Positions 16,445-24,412 of a DNA stretch of 64,000 nt are shown here, in pieces (the first letter of the stretch is position 1; every line of letters begins with the position of its first letter). The translations under genes and the position numbers were made by a program. This DNA comes from Roseovarius sp. EL26 (GTDB lineage Bacteria; Pseudomonadota; Alphaproteobacteria; Rhodobacterales; Rhodobacteraceae), in assembly GCF_900327775.1 (NCBI RefSeq), contig NZ_OUMZ01000003.1:62001-126000 (forward strand), written 5' to 3'. The notes under the pieces were generated by a model. It was given only the letters and a program-made list of their open reading frames with translations, was not told the DNA's origin and made no database searches.

Positions 16445-18763
16445 TTAACCCTCCGCCCGCAAACGGGTGACTGCCATCAATACGCGCTCGGGCGTGGCCG
16501 GGGCGTCAAGGCGCGGGCAGACGCGGTAATCTGCGACTGATGCAACCGCCATCGACAGGGCCTCAAACACTGAGATACCCAGCATGAAGGGTGGCTCGCC
16601 AACAGCTTTGGAACGTTTGATTGTCAGTTCGCGGTTTTCCGACCAGTCGGCCAGCTTCACATTGAATTCACGCGGCCGATCCGACGCCAGCGGGATCTTG
16701 TAGGTTGATGGTGCATGCGTCCGCAAACGGCCAGCATCATCCCACCACAATTCTTCGGTGGTCAGCCAGCCCATGCCTTGAATGAACGCGCCTTCGACTT
16801 GGCCTTTGTCCAAAACAGGGTTCAGCGAGCGACCCACGTCATGCAAGATATCTGTGCGTTCAACACAATATTCACCGGTGAGGGTATCAATTGTCACTTC
16901 CGAGCAGGCCGCGCCATAGGAATAGTAATAGAATGGCCGTCCTTGACCCTTGGTGCGATCCCAGTGGATTTTTGGCGTTTTGTAGAACCCAGCCGCAGAC
17001 AGTTGTACGCGGGCCATATAGGCCTCTTTGATGAAGGCATCAAAAGACAGCGTTTCCGCACCGATTTGAACCTGATTGGGTAAGAAGGTCACTTCACCTT
17101 CTGTAACGCCCCATTTCTCAACAGCGAAATTAACCAGCCGGGCTTTGATCTGCTCAACCGCATTGAGCGCGGCCATGCCGTTCAGATCAGTACCGGACGA
17201 GGCCGCAGTGGCCGACGTGTTTGGCACTTTCTCGGTTGTGGTTTTGGTGATCTTGATCCGCTCAAAGTCCACCTGAAATGCCTCGGCGACAACCTGTGCA
17301 ACCTTTGTGTTCAGACCCTGACCCATCTCTGTACCGCCATGGTTCAGATGTATTGAGCCGTCATTATAAACGTGCACCAATGCGCCGGCCTGATTGTACC
17401 AGGTTGCCGTGAACGAGATGCCAAATTTCACTGGCGTGAGGGCGATGCCCTTTTTCAAAACTGGCGAGGTTGCGTTGTAAGCGATGATCTCTTCACGACG
17501 TTTTCTGTAGGCCGCCGTTTCCTCCAGCTCGCCAACCAAACGGTCAAGAATGCTGTCTTCAACCTCTTGATGATAAGGTGTCAGTACGCGCCCTTCGCCA
17601 CCATAAAAGTTAGCCTTGCGCACATCCAATGGATCTTGGCCTGTGGCATAGGCGATTTCTTCGATCATTCGCTCAGCTGCGATCACCCCCTGTGGGCCGC
17701 CAAAGCCACGAAACGCTGTATTAGACACTGTATTTGTTTTCATTGGACGACTGTTCAGGCGTACATTGGGGTAGAAATAGGCGTTGTCGGCATGGAATAG
17801 CGCGCGGTCAGTTACCGGACCTGACAGGTCCGCTGAGAATCCGCAGCGGGCGGCAAATGTGCTATCGACCGCCTGAATTCGACCCGCATCATCAAAGGCG
17901 ACGTCGTAGTCGATGACAAAATCATGCCGCTTGCCGGTGGCAGTCATATCCTGATCCCGGTCGGGGCGGATTTTCACGGCACTGTTCCATTTCTTTGCAG
18001 CCATAGCTGCAACAACGCAGAACAGGTTCATCTGGCTCTCTTTGCCACCGAACCCACCGCCCATGCGGCGCACGTTAACCGTGACCGCATTTGAGGGGAT
18101 GCCCATGGCATGGGCGACCATGTGTTGTGCTTCCGAGGGGTGCTGGGTCGAGCATTGCACAACAATGTCGTCATCTTCGCCGGGGATGGCAAAGGCGATA
18201 TGACCCTCAAGATACATGTGATCCTGCCCGCCGACATTCATTCGCCCTTTGATACGATTGGGTGCGTCCTCGAAAGCCTGATCAATATCGCCACGCTCCA
18301 ACTTCAATGGGGCTGTGACATGAGGGTAATCAGCATTTTGCGCTGCAATAGGATCTAATGCGTGTGGTAAAACTTCGTAATCCACCTTGGCCAATTCGGC
18401 GGCGCGACGCGCAGCTTCACGGGTTTCAGCCACAACTGCAAACAGGGGCTGACCGTGAAACTGGATCGCATCAGTGGGAAACACCGGCTCATCATGCAAG
18501 CCAGTGGGGCTGATATCGTTGACGCCCGGAACATCCTTGGCGGTCAAAACGCCAATGACACCCGGTGCGGCCAGAACTTCGCTTAGGTCGATGCTGTTCA
18601 ATGTCGCATGCGCCACATCAGACACACCCAGGTAGGCATGAAGCGCGCCCTGCGGCAAAACCACGTCATCGGTGTAATCGGCAGTACCTGTGACATGTTT
18701 GATGGCACTGTCATGAATGCGGTCTGTATGTGCCGCCCCTGTGATAGAAACGTTCTGTTTCAT
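16445..18763 (-). CDS. xdhB: Xanthine dehydrogenase, molybdopterin-binding subunit
   Basis: The 772-residue large subunit that hydroxylates hypoxanthine and xanthine to urate at the molybdenum centre. Cofactor motifs in order are VQCSTQHPSEAQH, RRMGGGFGGKESQ, AFRGFGGPQGV, NHGGTEMGQGLNTK and AASSGTDLNG; the active-site Glu is in KAVGEPPFMLG near the C-terminus. Length matches the two-chain XDH of Rhodobacter capsulatus. It starts after an AAGGAG eight bases upstream, 12 bases after xdhA, and runs into xdhC. The gene order xdhA-xdhB-xdhC is the usual one. Confidence 0.95.
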   Translation of the reverse strand: MKQNVSITGAAHTDRIHDSAIKHVTGTADYTDDVVLPQGALHAYLGVSDVAHATLNSIDLSEVLAAPGVIGVLTAKDVPGVNDISPTGLHDEPVFPTDAIQFHGQPLFAVVAETREAARRAAELAKVDYEVLPHALDPIAAQNADYPHVTAPLKLERGDIDQAFEDAPNRIKGRMNVGGQDHMYLEGHIAFAIPGEDDDIVVQCSTQHPSEAQHMVAHAMGIPSNAVTVNVRRMGGGFGGKESQMNLFCVVAAMAAKKWNSAVKIRPDRDQDMTATGKRHDFVIDYDVAFDDAGRIQAVDSTFAARCGFSADLSGPVTDRALFHADNAYFYPNVRLNSRPMKTNTVSNTAFRGFGGPQGVIAAERMIEEIAYATGQDPLDVRKANFYGGEGRVLTPYHQEVEDSILDRLVGELEETAAYRKRREEIIAYNATSPVLKKGIALTPVKFGISFTATWYNQAGALVHVYNDGSIHLNHGGTEMGQGLNTKVAQVVAEAFQVDFERIKITKTTTEKVPNTSATAASSGTDLNGMAALNAVEQIKARLVNFAVEKWGVTEGEVTFLPNQVQIGAETLSFDAFIKEAYMARVQLSAAGFYKTPKIHWDRTKGQGRPFYYYSYGAACSEVTIDTLTGEYCVERTDILHDVGRSLNPVLDKGQVEGAFIQGMGWLTTEELWWDDAGRLRTHAPSTYKIPLASDRPREFNVKLADWSENRELTIKRSKAVGEPPFMLGISVFEALSMAVASVADYRVCPRLDAPATPERVLMAVTRLRAEG

Positions 18764-18775
18764 TGGTACGTCTCC

Positions 18776-20239
18776 TTACGCCGAAAGCAGTTGAATAGGG
18801 GTTGTTGTGGCTGCGTCATTCTCAAGAAAGAAACGCCGCAGCAGGTTTTGCGCTGACAACATCCGATACTCTGAGGATGCGCGCCAATCGCTCAGCGGGG
18901 CAAAATCACCAGACAGGGCCTCGGCCGCGGTTTCAAACGCTTGCTCCGACCATGTTTTCCCAACCAGCGCTTGCTCTGCTGCAGTGGCCCGTTTGGGCGT
19001 TGCGGCCATGCCACCAAAGGCGATACGGCAACCGGTGATGACCCCATCTCGCACGGTGGCATTGATCCCGACCGCTACCGAGGAGATATCCTCGTCGCGG
19101 CGTTTAGAGATTTTGTAGGCGGCATTCAGATCGTCAGAGGCTGGCAATGGAATGTGAATAGATTCGACAAATTCACCCTCTCGCCGATCCTGTTTGCCAT
19201 AATCAATGAAGTAGTCCTGCAAGAGCAGATTGCGACGGTCAGAGCCACGACGCAGAGTGATTTCAGCGCCCAGAGAGATCAACACAGGTGGCGTATCCCC
19301 AATCGGCGATCCGTTTGCGATATTGCCACCAACGGTTCCCATATTGCGTACCTGCCAACCGGCAATCCGGTCCCAGTAGGGGGCAAGATGTGGAAAATGT
19401 TGCGTCATGGCATCCTGACATTCGGTATAGCTCGCACCGGCACCGATAATCAGTGAATCACCATGTTTAGAGACTGTTTTCAGCTCATTTAGGTGGCCGG
19501 TGAAGATGGCTGGACCGATGTTCCGCAGGAATTTGGTGACCCAAAGCCCGACATCCGTGGCACCAGCAACGATGGTTGCTGACGGATATTCCAAAAGGCA
19601 CTGCGCAAAATCATCAACATCGGCTGGAAGGATGCAAAGATTGTCGTCAGGGCCTGATACGACCCGTTTGCCGTCTTGCAGGGCTTGCAGACGCGCAGTG
19701 ACCGCATTGCGTTCGGTATTCAGGTAATCCGCCGCAGGGCTTCCATATTGGCTGATTGCGACTGCGGCTTTGATAATGGGCTCATAACCGGTGCAGCGAC
19801 ATAGGTTGCCCTGAAGTGCGGTTTCGACCTGTGTTTCAGATGGTTCGGGCACTGCCATCCACAGTGCATAAAGCGACATAACAAATCCCGGTGTGCAGAA
19901 TCCGCATTGGCTGCCGTGATGCTCGACCATGGCCTGCTGCACGGGGTGCAAACGCCCGTCTGGTCCGGAAAGATATTCGACCGTTACAACATGGCAACCA
20001 TCAACAGAAGCCAGAAATCGAATACAGGCATTTACGGGCATGTAGGTCAGCCCGGTGTCGGAAAGCCGCCCAACCAGAACAGTGCACGCGCCACAATCGC
20101 CTTCGGCGCAGCCTTCTTTACTGCCGGTCAGGTGCCGATCCAGGCGAATATAATCTAGTAATGTTTGATCTGCGCCGACGTCGCTCACAGCGATGTCTTT
20201 GCCATTTAGAACAAATCGTATGTCACTGCGGTGCGCCAT
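18776..20239 (-). CDS. xdhA: Xanthine dehydrogenase, iron-sulfur/FAD subunit
   Basis: The 487-residue small subunit that takes electrons from the Mo centre through two [2Fe-2S] clusters to FAD and NAD+. The first cluster is in GCAEGDCGACTVL with a further Cys in NACIRF; the second is in QCGFCTPGF and GNLCRCTGYEP. The FAD domain has ATIVAGATDVGLWVTK and MGTVGGNIANGSPIGD, then the CO_deh_flav_C-type tail. The ATG (MAHRSDIRF) follows GGGAGAAGG at four bases; an in-frame TTG upstream would sit on that ribosome site and is rejected. It is the first gene of the xdhABC cluster and is divergent from a LysR gene. Confidence 0.95.
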   Translation of the reverse strand: MAHRSDIRFVLNGKDIAVSDVGADQTLLDYIRLDRHLTGSKEGCAEGDCGACTVLVGRLSDTGLTYMPVNACIRFLASVDGCHVVTVEYLSGPDGRLHPVQQAMVEHHGSQCGFCTPGFVMSLYALWMAVPEPSETQVETALQGNLCRCTGYEPIIKAAVAISQYGSPAADYLNTERNAVTARLQALQDGKRVVSGPDDNLCILPADVDDFAQCLLEYPSATIVAGATDVGLWVTKFLRNIGPAIFTGHLNELKTVSKHGDSLIIGAGASYTECQDAMTQHFPHLAPYWDRIAGWQVRNMGTVGGNIANGSPIGDTPPVLISLGAEITLRRGSDRRNLLLQDYFIDYGKQDRREGEFVESIHIPLPASDDLNAAYKISKRRDEDISSVAVGINATVRDGVITGCRIAFGGMAATPKRATAAEQALVGKTWSEQAFETAAEALSGDFAPLSDWRASSEYRMLSAQNLLRRFFLENDAATTTPIQLLSA

Positions 20240-20301
20240 TTTGCCTTCTCCCAAGAATACCGGTTCATTGAGCTATTGGTAATAAGGCAGTTTAGAGCGA
20301 T

Positions 20302-20320
20302 CTATTGTGTTCTCAAATAG
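20302..20320. promoter_or_regulatory. Candidate LysR box between xdhA and the LysR gene
   Basis: CTATT-N9-AATAG contains a T-N11-A core with dyad symmetry, the usual form of a LysR-type binding site, in the 173-base gap between divergent xdhA and the LysR gene. Position and symmetry are seen; regulation of xdh is inference. Confidence 0.35.
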
Positions 20321-20412
20321 CGATAAATGGGAAATAGTTTCAACATTCTGTTGAAAATGAAAGGCCCGCAATGCAATGCTTTTTCTAAGTAATCATCTGA
20401 TCGGATGTGACA

Positions 20413-21315
20413 ATGTCTTATATCGAAAGCCTTCGTGTTTTTGTCAGGGTGTATGAACTTGGCAATATCACATCTGGCGGACGCGATCTGCGGCTGACGC
20501 CTGCGATGGCTAGCAAGCGAATCAAAGAGCTTGAAAAACGGCTAGGTGTTCGGCTTTTCAACCGTACAACCCGGTCCATTACCCCGACCGAGGTTGGCAC
20601 CGTATTCTATGGAGAGGCGAAGAATATACTTCTTTCTCTGGAAACCGCAGAGGCCAAAGTGGCTAATTTTTCTGATCGGCCACGTGGCGTGATACGCGTG
20701 ACATCCCCGCTTGGCGTGGGGCGCCGTATTGTGGCGCCGCTTGTGCCCGATTTTGTCGATGCGTTTCCTGAAACCGAAATCCAGATGCGTCTGTCCGATC
20801 GCAAGGTTGATATTCTTGCAGATGGTATCGATGTTGAGTTTTTTGTAGGCAAGCCTGCGGATTCCAATCTGAAGCTTCGCAAAATCACCGACTGCGACCG
20901 TGTCTTGTGTGCTGCGCCCAAATATCTGTCAGAGTTCGGAACCCCAAAGAAGCCTGAAGACCTTTTGCAATCAGGTCACAATTGCCTATTGTTGCGATAT
21001 CCTCGATCTCCAGAATATTTCTGGACACTTCAGTCGGGCACCGAGACGGTGAAACTGGAAGTGCGCGGCAAGTTTGATGCCGATGATGGTGACGTGCTGA
21101 CAGATTGGGCATTGGCCGGGCGAGGCATCGTCAACAAACCTCGCTTTGATGTGGCAGAACATCTTGCCGACGGTCAGCTGGTAGAGGTCCTGCCAAGCAC
21201 CCCGCCGGTTCCGATAGTTTTTGGATGTCTCTACCCGCACAAAAAATTACAGGATCCCAAAATACGCCTGTTCGTCGAACATATCATCGCGCGTAGCAAA
21301 GCACTATTTTCATAA
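20413..21315 (+). CDS. LysR family transcriptional regulator
   Basis: A 300-residue regulator with an N-terminal winged helix-turn-helix (ESLRVFVRVYELGNITSGG, then LTPAMASKRIKELEKRLGVRLF) and a periplasmic-binding-protein-like effector domain from about residue 90. The N-terminal half resembles the group that includes AaeR/DmlR-like proteins. It is divergent from xdhA, so control of purine oxidation is plausible. The ATG at 20413 was chosen over a GTG two codons earlier; the ribosome site is weak either way. The effector is unknown. It converges with the last gene of the mnh operon. Confidence 0.85.
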   Translation: MSYIESLRVFVRVYELGNITSGGRDLRLTPAMASKRIKELEKRLGVRLFNRTTRSITPTEVGTVFYGEAKNILLSLETAEAKVANFSDRPRGVIRVTSPLGVGRRIVAPLVPDFVDAFPETEIQMRLSDRKVDILADGIDVEFFVGKPADSNLKLRKITDCDRVLCAAPKYLSEFGTPKKPEDLLQSGHNCLLLRYPRSPEYFWTLQSGTETVKLEVRGKFDADDGDVLTDWALAGRGIVNKPRFDVAEHLADGQLVEVLPSTPPVPIVFGCLYPHKKLQDPKIRLFVEHIIARSKALFS

Positions 21316-21359
21316 GCCGAGATACGACACTCGACAAAGAATTTTGCATGGTCCCGGGC

Positions 21360-21722
21360 TTACTCAGTTTCAGTAGGGTGCAATGTTGCCCAGTTGTCAT
21401 CGGCTGGGGGTGGCGGAGGGGTCTGGCACGTCCTGCGGTGAATGTTCACCTTTGCGATGAAATGTGCGGAAACCGGTGCTGTAACAAACAAGAAGGCCAT
21501 GATCAGGACTTCGTGGATGGAAGGTGTACCTGTGGCAAACGAATTCAGTATCGATGCAAGCAACAGCATGCCGATTCCAACCGTGCCAACTTTGGTCGGG
21601 GCATGCATGCGAGACATTGAATCGTTGAATTTCAACAGACCTATCACGCCGACCAGAATAAAGCCCGATCCGATCAGCAACGAGAGCGCAGCACCGTAAG
21701 TCGCTATGATTTGGAGCGTCAT
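21360..21722 (-). CDS. mnhG: Na+/H+ antiporter subunit G (MnhG/MrpG)
   Basis: A 120-residue membrane protein, last gene of the Mrp antiporter operon, with three hydrophobic helices and the PhaG/MnhG signature GVIGLLKFNDSMSRMHAPTKVGT in the first third. MrpG is needed for assembly of the multi-subunit complex. A proline-rich tail (PPPPPADD) follows the last helix. It overlaps mnhF by four bases. Confidence 0.92.
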   Translation of the reverse strand: MTLQIIATYGAALSLLIGSGFILVGVIGLLKFNDSMSRMHAPTKVGTVGIGMLLLASILNSFATGTPSIHEVLIMAFLFVTAPVSAHFIAKVNIHRRTCQTPPPPPADDNWATLHPTETE

Positions 21723-22006
21723 TCGATAATATCCCCTCGTAACATGAAGCGTGCCAACGCTACTGTTGAAACAAAACCAAGCATGGCGATCAAAAGCGAG
21801 ACTTCAAAGTAGATCTGTTGGCCCTGATGGATGCCAAGGACAACGACCAGACCCAATGCGTTGATGACCATCGTATCTAGGGCAAGGATCCGGTCAGCAG
21901 AGGTTGGCCCCAACAGCAGCCGAACCATCGAAAGGATCTGACCAAGGGCTAAGGCGACAAAGGCGATGATCAGGGCGACATCCATAAGTTCTATAGCAGT
22001 GGTCAT
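21719..22006 (-). CDS. mnhF: Na+/H+ antiporter subunit F (MnhF/MrpF)
   Basis: A 95-residue protein of three hydrophobic helices, with the conserved GPTSADRILALDTMVINALG stretch (about residues 32-51) that marks MrpF. It overlaps the flanking genes by four bases on each side, which implies coupled translation. Part of the inner-membrane Mrp complex; the exact role of F in cation transfer is not settled. Confidence 0.92.
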   Translation of the reverse strand: MTTAIELMDVALIIAFVALALGQILSMVRLLLGPTSADRILALDTMVINALGLVVVLGIHQGQQIYFEVSLLIAMLGFVSTVALARFMLRGDIIE

Positions 22007-22503
22007 GAAAAAACCTCCAGCAGGCGACGCTCGTATCGCGTTTTAATCTCGTCGCGCACCGCGTCGGGATCATCTGTATGCAGGACGTGAACAAGCAGGC
22101 TATGCCCTTCACTGGACAAGTCGGACGAGACTGTGCCCGGCGTGAGAGTGATTGTACCTGCAAGCACAGTAATAGCCTCGGGTTGACGCAATTCAAGCGG
22201 GATCACGATCCAGGCCGGTTTGAGTTTCGAGTTTGGGACGGTGAGAACAATCCAAGCGACCTGTATGTTGGCGATAAGAATGTCGCCCATCACAATCATG
22301 CTGTAGCTGATCATTTTGTTCAGGCGAAACCCTTGTGGCGTATCGGGCCACCATCTCACTGTGATCCACGGGATGATGATCCCAAGAATAAGACCGAAAA
22401 CAACCATTCCGGCCGAAACATCATTTTGCAAAAGGACCCAGACCGTCGTGAGTATGAGCGTCAGGAAAGGGTGTGGCAAAAGCCTACGGAACGCGCGTGT
22501 CAT
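22003..22503 (-). CDS. mnhE: Na+/H+ antiporter subunit E (MnhE/MrpE)
   Basis: A 166-residue protein with two N-terminal hydrophobic helices and a cytosolic C-terminal domain. Conserved MrpE elements are the middle PNSKLKPAWIVIPLELRQPEA and TITLTPGTVSSDLS, then LLVHVLHTDDPD. MrpE supports complex assembly. It begins one base after the mnhD stop codon. Confidence 0.92.
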   Translation of the reverse strand: MTRAFRRLLPHPFLTLILTTVWVLLQNDVSAGMVVFGLILGIIIPWITVRWWPDTPQGFRLNKMISYSMIVMGDILIANIQVAWIVLTVPNSKLKPAWIVIPLELRQPEAITVLAGTITLTPGTVSSDLSSEGHSLLVHVLHTDDPDAVRDEIKTRYERRLLEVFS

Positions 22504-22504
22504 A

Positions 22505-24058
22505 TCAGTGGCCCTCCTGTGGTTTGCTAAGTTTGCCGGGGGTCTCGATCACGGTTGCGATATAGGCGTCCGGCTGAAATAGCTGTGCCGCCATGACAGT
22601 TGTATAACCATGGACCTTACCAGCAAAGACGGTATGCGCTGTCAGAAGTACAAACAATCCGCCTACAGCAACATATGAAAGTGCAGTCGGGCAGGTTGCG
22701 TCGCCAGGTTCTGCGTCGGGTTCAATATTGGGTTCAACACTTTGAGCTTTCCAGAAAATGATGCTACCCGCGCGGGCGAAACCCAGAACACTGATCAGGC
22801 TGGATACCAGAACAACCGTCCAGACCCAGACCATCAGATCGGTGTCATATGCGGCATTCAACACCATCATCTTTCCCAAAAACCCTGACAGCGGCGGCAG
22901 GCCGGCCATGGCAATAGCACCAGCAAAAAACAACGCGGCGGTTAAGGCGGCGCCTTTGATTGGGGGTTGGGCGGTGATCTGTAGATTGCCCCGCCCGGTG
23001 CGTACCAGATCCGAGATCAGGAACAATGCAGCGCCAGCCAATGTTGAATGCACGATATAATACAGTGCCGCGGCGATCCCTGCAGGATTGAACAGCGCAA
23101 TTGATACCATAACCATGCCCATCGATCCGATGATCGAAAACGCAATAAGCCGGTCTAGTTTTGTTGCCGCAAGCGTGCCGACCATTCCAATCGCAAGCGA
23201 TACCAATGCGGCGGGCAACAGCCACTGATCATGCAGGCCCGAGGTGACTTCAAGGTCGATCGGAAAGATCATCGTATAAACGCGGATGACTGCGTAGGCC
23301 CCAACTTTTGTCATGATCGCAAACAATGCAGCAACTGGAGCGGGGGCCTCTGAATAGCTTGAAGGTAGCCAAAAATGAAGCGGGGCGAGGGCCGCCTTGA
23401 TGGCAAAGACAAGCAACAGCAAAACTGCCGCAACGCGAATACCAACGGTTTCTTCAGGATCAATCAGTGTCACGCGCTCTGCGAGGTCAGCCATATTCAG
23501 CGTGCCTGTTTCTGCGTAAATTGACCCCAGTGCAAACAAAAACAGTGTAGATCCGATCAGGTTGAACAACACATACTGCACGCCCGCGCGTAGCCGCGCA
23601 TTGCCACCCGCGTGGATCATCAGCCCGTAAGAGGCGATCAGCAGGACCTCGAAGAATACAAAAAGGTTGAACAGGTCACCGGTTAGAAAGGCGCCAATAA
23701 TCCCCATCAACTGGAACTGAAACAGCGCGTGAAAGTGTCGCCCGCGATTGTCCCAGCCCGATCCAATGGCATAGAGCAGAACAAACAGTGCCAATACGGA
23801 TGTCAGCAGTACCATCATAGTTGAGAGCCGATCACCGACAAGAACGATGCCAAAGGGCGCAGCCCAATCCCCCAGTTGATAAAGTAGGATTGTTCCGTCT
23901 GAGACCTCCCATGCCAACCCGGCGGCTATGGCAATCAGTGCTATAACACCTGCAAGGGAAAATACCCGCTGAATTCCGATATGATAACGTGCGGCCAGCA
24001 CGATAAACGGCGCAAGCATCGCAGGTAGAACAACGGGGGCGATGATCCAGTGGGTCAT
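22505..24058 (-). CDS. mnhD: Na+/H+ antiporter subunit D (MnhD/MrpD)
   Basis: A 517-residue polytopic subunit homologous to NuoN/NuoM, one of the two proton- or cation-translocating chains of the Mrp complex. It has about 14 hydrophobic helices; the transport-linked block with Glu and Lys residues is seen in FVFFEVLLIASYGLM and KAALAPLHFWLPSSYSEAP, and the later TKLDRLIAFSIIGSMGMV. The C-terminal stretch is acidic between the last helices (EPNIEPDAEPGD). It overlaps mnhC by four bases. Confidence 0.93.
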   Translation of the reverse strand: MTHWIIAPVVLPAMLAPFIVLAARYHIGIQRVFSLAGVIALIAIAAGLAWEVSDGTILLYQLGDWAAPFGIVLVGDRLSTMMVLLTSVLALFVLLYAIGSGWDNRGRHFHALFQFQLMGIIGAFLTGDLFNLFVFFEVLLIASYGLMIHAGGNARLRAGVQYVLFNLIGSTLFLFALGSIYAETGTLNMADLAERVTLIDPEETVGIRVAAVLLLLVFAIKAALAPLHFWLPSSYSEAPAPVAALFAIMTKVGAYAVIRVYTMIFPIDLEVTSGLHDQWLLPAALVSLAIGMVGTLAATKLDRLIAFSIIGSMGMVMVSIALFNPAGIAAALYYIVHSTLAGAALFLISDLVRTGRGNLQITAQPPIKGAALTAALFFAGAIAMAGLPPLSGFLGKMMVLNAAYDTDLMVWVWTVVLVSSLISVLGFARAGSIIFWKAQSVEPNIEPDAEPGDATCPTALSYVAVGGLFVLLTAHTVFAGKVHGYTTVMAAQLFQPDAYIATVIETPGKLSKPQEGH

Positions 24059-24411
24059 GATTGTCCCTCCGCGTCTGTCTTCTGCTCTTTGGGTTGATCA
24101 TTCACATGGTCATCATTTGCCCCAAGGAATGCCCCAAGCCCGATCATCACCACAACGGCTGTCATGCCAAATGAAATCACGATCGCCGTCAAAACAAGGG
24201 CCTGAGGCAATGGATCGGTATAGACAGATACGCCATCTCGTAAAATTGGTGGGGCACCGATACTTAGCCTTCCCGAGGCAAACAAAAAGATATTGACCGA
24301 GTAGGTCAGTAATGAGACGCCAAGGATCACGGGAAAGGTTCTGAGCCGTAGAACAAGATACAATCCCGCAGCGGTCAGAATGCCAATGGCGGATGCGACG
24401 AGCAGTTCCAT
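24055..24411 (-). CDS. mnhC: Na+/H+ antiporter subunit C (MnhC/MrpC)
   Basis: A 118-residue protein homologous to NuoK with three hydrophobic helices; MELLVASAIGILTAAGLYLVLR is the expected start, and DPLPQALVLTAIVISFGMTA with its Pro-Gln-Ala-Leu is the conserved core. The frame is open 33 codons further upstream, but those residues lie inside mnhA and are unlike the family, so the ATG one base beyond the mnhA stop codon was chosen. Confidence 0.92.
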   Translation of the reverse strand: MELLVASAIGILTAAGLYLVLRLRTFPVILGVSLLTYSVNIFLFASGRLSIGAPPILRDGVSVYTDPLPQALVLTAIVISFGMTAVVVMIGLGAFLGANDDHVNDQPKEQKTDAEGQS

Positions 24412-24412
24412 A

